DNA of 8,849 nt from Chitinophagaceae bacterium (lineage in GTDB: Bacteria; Bacteroidota; Bacteroidia; Chitinophagales; Chitinophagaceae): assembly GCA_019454915.1 (NCBI GenBank), contig JACFNM010000168.1, positions 1 to 8,849 on the forward strand, read 5' to 3'. Shown here piece after piece: positions 5,340 through 8,849 of this stretch. The notes below the pieces were generated by a model. The model was given only the letters and a program-made list of their open reading frames with translations, ran no database searches and had not been told where the DNA came from. The position numbers and the translations under genes were made by a program. The stretch's first letter is position 1. Each line of letters starts with the position of its first letter.

Positions 5340-5720
5340 TCAAATATCCTCCCCACCAAGCAATTCCCTTTCCACCTCTTCCATTTGTACGATGTCCCAG
5401 GCCTCGCTTTCTGTCGGCGTGGTATTCAGCAATTCAAACCATTCCCTGTCTTTTAGCGCGTCTTTAACGGCCGGTTGCATCTCACAAACTACGAAAGAAC
5501 AGTTGTTTTCATAGAACTTCTGCTGCTCGGCGAATAAGAAGTCGGCGGCGGCAGGATCAATGAGCTGAACATTTTTAAGATTCAAAATGATATGTTTAAC
5601 ATCATTTTGTGTAACTTCAATTAACAAATCATGAAGTTTGCCTGTCATATTAGCAGTGAACTCCAAATCCTTAAGCGAAATGACATGGAATTTTTCCTTG
5701 GTATCTATTTTGAAGTTCAT
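5340..5720 (-). CDS. STAS-domain protein, anti-sigma-factor-antagonist-like
   Basis: This 126-residue protein is a single STAS domain of the SpoIIAA/RsbV type: a first strand FHVISLKDLEF, then KHIILNLKNVQLIDPAAADFL (42-62), NNCSFVVCEMQPAVKDAL (72-89) and a helix that ends near 100. A Glu-rich tail (EAWDIVQMEEVERELLGGEDI) follows. In canonical antagonists the loop reads DSSG, and its Ser is phosphorylated by an anti-sigma kinase. Here the loop is DPAAAD (55-60), with Pro and Ala in place of the serines, so the usual switch appears absent. No kinase or phosphatase partner gene is nearby. It may be a constitutive antagonist or a structural STAS protein acting in another complex. ATG 5720 gives a normal STAS start. 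It is divergent from clpC across 227 bp. Confidence 0.75.
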   Translation of the reverse strand: MNFKIDTKEKFHVISLKDLEFTANMTGKLHDLLIEVTQNDVKHIILNLKNVQLIDPAAADFLFAEQQKFYENNCSFVVCEMQPAVKDALKDREWFELLNTTPTESEAWDIVQMEEVERELLGGEDI

Positions 5721-5807
5721 AATTGAGTTCTTTTGATAGCGTAATATTTTCGGGTATCACTTACCGCTTTTCAAGCAATGATTGAATATGTAAGCGTGTG
5801 TTTTACG

Positions 5808-5823
5808 TTAAGTAAAAACTTAA
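5808..5823 (-). other. Hairpin near the predicted 5' end of the STAS mRNA
   Basis: TTAAGT (5808-5813) and ACTTAA (5818-5823) are complementary around four bases, and a G-U pair and a C-G pair extend the stem to 5806-5825. An alternative stem pairs TTTTAC (5801-5806) with GTAAAA (5812-5817), and the two cannot form together. On the minus strand this sits at the very start of the leader predicted from the promoter element at 5832-5839. Function is unknown. Confidence 0.35.
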
Positions 5824-5831
5824 TGATATTG

Positions 5832-5859
5832 CAAATATATATAACATTCAAAAACACAA
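5832..5859 (-). promoter_or_regulatory. Bacteroidetes-type promoter for the STAS gene
   Basis: On the minus strand, ATTG (5860-5857) is followed after 17 bases by TATATTTG (5839-5832), a full TAnnTTTG match with a near-consensus -33 element at acceptable spacing. Transcription would start near 5826 and give a leader of about 105 bases before the STAS ATG at 5720. Confidence 0.5.
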
Positions 5860-5881
5860 TAAATCACACACCTGCAATGTT

Positions 5882-5920
5882 TTATTAGTCAATAGAAGTC
5901 AAAATTATTAGTTATTATTG
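5882..5920 (+). promoter_or_regulatory. Candidate clpC promoter with flanking direct repeats
   Basis: TATTATTG at 5913-5920 is one base off TAnnTTTG and would start transcription about 22 bases before the clpC ATG. TTATTAGT occurs twice, at 5882-5889 and 5905-5912, and GTCAA occurs at 5888-5892 and 5898-5902. Repeats next to a promoter could be operator half-sites, but the area is AT-rich and the match is weak. No CIRCE-type or other known heat-shock operator is visible. Confidence 0.3.
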
Positions 5921-5947
5921 TATCACTCACAAAGTAAATTGTATTAC

Positions 5948-8479
5948 ATGGATAATAATTTTTCAACCCAGGTAAAAGAAATCATCTCATTTAGCAGAGA
6001 AGAAGCGCTTCGGTTAGGGAATGATTTCATTGGAACTGAACACTTGTTGTTAGGGCTGATAAGAGAGGGCGAAAATTTGGCCGTGAAGATACTGAAGAAT
6101 CTAAACGTTGACCTCTATGAGTTAAGAAAAGAAGTAGAGTTGGCAATAAAAGATAAAACAGGAAAAAACATAGCCAATATCAACAGTTTGCCGCTTACCA
6201 AGCAAGCCGAAAAAGTAATCCGGGTAACAGTTCTGGAGGCGAAGGCGCTCAAGAGCCCAACGGTGGAGACAGAACATCTGATGCTGTCTATCCTGAAGAA
6301 TAAAGAAAATATCGCTACCCAGATATTAAATCAGTTCGATGTTGACTACGATCTTTTCAGAAATGAACTGGGTATGGTGAAGAGCAACGATGTTCGGAGT
6401 GAGTACACCGACGATGCGGATGACGACTTCGAAGACGAAAGAAAAAGCTACCAGCAGAAGGCCAAAGTACAGTCGTCGGGCGCTAAAAGTAAAACGCCCG
6501 TTTTGGATAACTTTGGGCGCGACATTACAAAGCTCGCAGAAATGGGTACGCTGGATCCGATTGTCGGTCGTGAAGAAGAGATAGAACGGGTTTCCCAGAT
6601 TCTCTCCCGTCGTAAGAAAAACAATCCGATCCTGATAGGGGAACCGGGCGTGGGTAAAACCGCTATTGTAGAAGGACTTGCGCTACGAATCGTACAGAAA
6701 AAAGTTTCACGAGTATTGTTTGATAAGCGGGTTGTTTCTCTTGATTTGGCGGCATTGGTTGCCGGCACAAAATACAGGGGGCAATTTGAGGAGAGGATGA
6801 AAGCCATCATGAACGAATTGGAAAAGAACAGAGATGTGATACTTTTCATAGATGAAATCCATACTATAGTAGGCGCAGGCGGCGCCAGCGGATCGCTGGA
6901 TGCTTCCAATATTTTCAAGCCTGCACTTTCCCGCGGAGAACTGCAGTGTATCGGCGCTTCAACACTGGATGAATACAGGATGTACATTGAAAAAGACGGC
7001 GCACTGGATCGCCGGTTTCAAAAAGTGCTGGTGGAGCCGCCCAGTGTAGACGAGACTATCCAGATATTAAAGAATATCAAGTCTAAATACGAAGACTTTC
7101 ATAACGTCATCTATGAACAGGATGCCATTGACGCCTGCGTTAAGCTGAGCGACCGCTATGTAACAGACAGACTCCTGCCGGATAAGGCCATTGATGTGAT
7201 GGACGAAGTGGGCGCAAGAGTTCACCTGAAGAACATTAACGTCCCCAATGAAATCGTAGAACTTGAAAAGAAAATAGAGGATATCAAGCAGGAAAAGAAC
7301 AAGGTGGTGAAGAGCCAGCGTTTTGAAGAAGCTGCTTCCCTGCGCGATAGTGAAAAAAGACTGCAGGAGGAGTTAGAAAAAGCAAAAGCACACTGGGAAG
7401 AAGAAAGCAAGCATAAGCGTTACCCGATTGATGAAGAAGCCATAGCTGAAGTGGTAAGTATGATGACAGGCATCCCCGTGAAGCGAATGGTACAGGCGGA
7501 AACGGAAAAGCTTCGTCGGATGGCGGAAGATTTGAAGGGATCGGTAGTTGGTCAGGATGAAGCTATACAAAAAATAGTAAAAGCGATCCAGCGTAACCGG
7601 GTGGGGTTAAAAGATCCCAAGAAACCTATCGGTACCTTTATTTTCCTTGGACCTACCGGTGTGGGTAAAACAGAACTGGCGCGTGCTTTAGCCAGGTATA
7701 TGTTCGATTCAGACGATGCGCTGATCCGGATTGATATGAGTGAGTACATGGAGAAGTTCACCGTAAGCCGTTTAATCGGTGCGCCTCCGGGATACGTAGG
7801 CTACGAAGAAGGCGGCCAACTAACCGAGAAGGTAAGGCGCAAACCCTATAGTGTTGTTCTGCTCGATGAAATAGAAAAAGCGCATCCGGATATTTATAAT
7901 ATCCTGCTGCAGGTATTAGATGATGGCCAGTTGACGGACGGTTTGGGGAGGAAAGTGGATTTCAAGAATTCGCTCATTATCATGACGTCGAATATCGGCG
8001 TACGGCAATTGAAAGACTTCGGAGAAGGAGTAGGTTTTGCTACATCCGCCCGGCAGACGAGTTCGGAGGAAAACAATAAGGCAGTCATAGAAAAAGCCTT
8101 GAAGCGTACCTTCAGCCCCGAGTTCTTGAACCGGATTGATGATGTCATGATCTTTAATTCTCTGAGTAAGGAAAATATCTTTGAGATTATAGATATCCTG
8201 ATGAAAGGTGTTATGAAACGTTTGAGTTCGCTTGGCTTCTCATTAGAGCTTACGGCAGAAGCAAAAGAATTTATTGCGGAAAAAGGATACGATCAGCAAT
8301 TCGGTGCACGTCCGCTCCACAGGGCTATCCAGAAATACCTCGAAGACCCGTTGGCGGAGGAAATTTTAAACACAAATATCAAAGCGGGCGATGTGCTTAT
8401 TGCCGATTTGGATAAAGAGAAATCTGCATTAAAATTCACGCTGAAGGAAGAAAACAAAATAGAAAAATCAGAAGCATAA
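5948..8479 (+). CDS. clpC: ATP-dependent Clp protease ATP-binding subunit ClpC
   Basis: ClpC is a two-ring AAA+ unfoldase that threads proteins into ClpP and helps refold or degrade damaged proteins. The 843-residue product has two Clp N-repeats (about 1-145), an acidic linker (150-175), and an AAA-1 domain with Walker A GEPGVGKT at 231-238 and Walker B ILFIDE at 298-303. A UVR-type middle coiled coil follows at about 440-480, as in ClpC rather than ClpB. AAA-2 has Walker A GPTGVGKT at 568-575, Walker B VVLLDE at 636-641, and a D2-small domain ending with sensor-2 GARPLHRAI at 786-794. VGF at 695-697 corresponds to the tripeptide loop that docks on ClpP. All nucleotide-binding residues look intact. 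ATG 5948 is chosen because family proteins begin MDNNFST; an in-frame TTG at 5918 adds ten unrelated residues. It is a single-gene unit: its own promoter region, then a strong terminator. No clpP or adaptor gene is in the window. Confidence 0.97.
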   Translation: MDNNFSTQVKEIISFSREEALRLGNDFIGTEHLLLGLIREGENLAVKILKNLNVDLYELRKEVELAIKDKTGKNIANINSLPLTKQAEKVIRVTVLEAKALKSPTVETEHLMLSILKNKENIATQILNQFDVDYDLFRNELGMVKSNDVRSEYTDDADDDFEDERKSYQQKAKVQSSGAKSKTPVLDNFGRDITKLAEMGTLDPIVGREEEIERVSQILSRRKKNNPILIGEPGVGKTAIVEGLALRIVQKKVSRVLFDKRVVSLDLAALVAGTKYRGQFEERMKAIMNELEKNRDVILFIDEIHTIVGAGGASGSLDASNIFKPALSRGELQCIGASTLDEYRMYIEKDGALDRRFQKVLVEPPSVDETIQILKNIKSKYEDFHNVIYEQDAIDACVKLSDRYVTDRLLPDKAIDVMDEVGARVHLKNINVPNEIVELEKKIEDIKQEKNKVVKSQRFEEAASLRDSEKRLQEELEKAKAHWEEESKHKRYPIDEEAIAEVVSMMTGIPVKRMVQAETEKLRRMAEDLKGSVVGQDEAIQKIVKAIQRNRVGLKDPKKPIGTFIFLGPTGVGKTELARALARYMFDSDDALIRIDMSEYMEKFTVSRLIGAPPGYVGYEEGGQLTEKVRRKPYSVVLLDEIEKAHPDIYNILLQVLDDGQLTDGLGRKVDFKNSLIIMTSNIGVRQLKDFGEGVGFATSARQTSSEENNKAVIEKALKRTFSPEFLNRIDDVMIFNSLSKENIFEIIDILMKGVMKRLSSLGFSLELTAEAKEFIAEKGYDQQFGARPLHRAIQKYLEDPLAEEILNTNIKAGDVLIADLDKEKSALKFTLKEENKIEKSEA

Positions 8480-8501
8480 TTTTTTACATCCTTATGATTA
8501 C

Positions 8502-8533
8502 AATGCCGGTCTTTTAAGAACCGGCATTTTTTT
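8502..8533 (+). terminator. Intrinsic terminator after clpC
   Basis: AATGCCGGT (8502-8510) pairs perfectly with ACCGGCATT (8520-8528) around a 9-base loop. A run of seven T (8527-8533) follows and partly overlaps the stem base. It lies 22 bases after the clpC stop and is the only clear intrinsic terminator in the window. Confidence 0.9.
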
Positions 8534-8602
8534 GTTATAATCAACGTCATCACACCTCAAATAAAAACAGCCGTGACCCTACTCTTTCTCACAGACTATT
8601 AA

Positions 8603-8609
8603 TAATTTG
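8603..8609 (+). promoter_or_regulatory. Weak -7-like element before cmk
   Basis: TAATTTG is one spacer base short of TAnnTTTG and lies 14 bases before the cmk ATG. No convincing -33 element was found. The position downstream of a strong terminator requires a promoter somewhere in 8534-8622, and this is the best candidate by eye. Confidence 0.25.
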
Positions 8610-8622
8610 CAGTAATCTTAAT

Positions 8623-8849
8623 ATGGAAAAGATTATTATCACCATTGACGGCTGGTCTTCCTGCGGAAAAAGCACTTTAGCACGGCAATTAGCTCAAAAG
8701 TTAAAATATATTTATATAGACAGCGGGGCTATGTATCGGGCTATCACGCTCTATTTCCTTCGTAACCGGGTTGACTGGACGACGGAGCGCCAGGTGGAAG
8801 ATGCACTTCATAATATTGAACTGGAATTCATACCCAATAAGATTTCAGG
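8623..8849 (+). CDS. cmk: (d)CMP kinase (cytidylate kinase), N-terminal part
   Basis: The gene is cut by the window end after 75 complete codons. Cytidylate kinase phosphorylates CMP and dCMP with ATP in the cytosol for nucleotide recycling. The sequence begins [18 protein letters not shown], with the P-loop GWSSCGKS at 10-17, then [12 protein letters not shown], the NMP-binding motif usually written YLDTGAMYRA. The GxSSCGKS form of the P-loop, rather than GPAGSGKS, is typical of Bacteroidota members as I recall. ATG 8623 is the natural start, just before the first strand. It follows the clpC terminator and is probably a separate transcription unit. Confidence 0.93.
   Translation, partial: MEKIIITIDGWSSCGKSTLARQLAQKLKYIYIDSGAMYRAITLYFLRNRVDWTTERQVEDALHNIELEFIPNKIS

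Noticed and set aside
5224..5514. Plus-strand open frame across the rluD end and STAS gene
   Set aside because: It is Ser-rich, antisense to the STAS domain, and lacks a promoter or family match.
6448..6987. 179-codon open frame on the minus strand inside clpC
   Set aside because: It is a Ser-rich shadow opposite the conserved AAA-1 domain with no recognisable motif.

Overview
The window looks like chromosomal DNA of a Bacteroidota bacterium, most likely a Chitinophagales/Chitinophagaceae member. Three things point there: the protein styles (a Bacteroidetes-type SdhA tail and SdhB, a ClpC beginning MDNNFST, a LipB with a polar N-terminal insert), promoters of the Bacteroidetes TAnnTTTG type (the octamer TATCTTTG occurs three times at gene starts), and weak or absent Shine-Dalgarno sequences. 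This placement is inferred from sequence style; no database search was run.

Layout, left to right: the last 22 codons of sdhA (1-71); an insertion-like segment (about 70-561) carrying a four-helix-bundle/S23-family gene between arms of phased 8-nt repeats; sdhB (574-1338); a PLP-dependent ACC deaminase/D-cysteine desulfhydrase-like gene (1492-2391); a secreted protein with an FN3-like N-terminal half and a T9SS-sorting-domain-like C-terminal half (2450-3298); lipB on the minus strand (3315-4061); rluD, divergent from lipB (4199-5251); a STAS-domain gene on the minus strand (5340-5720); clpC, divergent from it (5948-8479), followed by a clear intrinsic terminator (8502-8533); and the first 75 codons of cmk (8623 to the window end).

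Most of the window is housekeeping: respiration (SdhAB), lipoylation (LipB), rRNA modification (RluD), proteolysis (ClpC) and nucleotide metabolism (Cmk). Apart from sdhA/sdhB, the genes appear to be separate transcription units. The lipB/rluD and STAS/clpC pairs are divergent, and the secreted-protein/lipB and rluD/STAS pairs are convergent.

The feature most worth a second look is the segment inside the sdhA-sdhB operon. It holds an S23-type gene, the family known from intervening sequences (IVSs) of bacterial 23S rRNA. It is bounded by a perfect 19-bp inverted repeat made of ATTTGAAA octamers. Its left end can fold into a long hairpin that stops at the base before the S23 ATG, and its right end supplies both the last codons of the S23 gene and a GGGGA just before sdhB. 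This resembles the architecture of a 23S rRNA IVS, but placed in a protein-coding operon.
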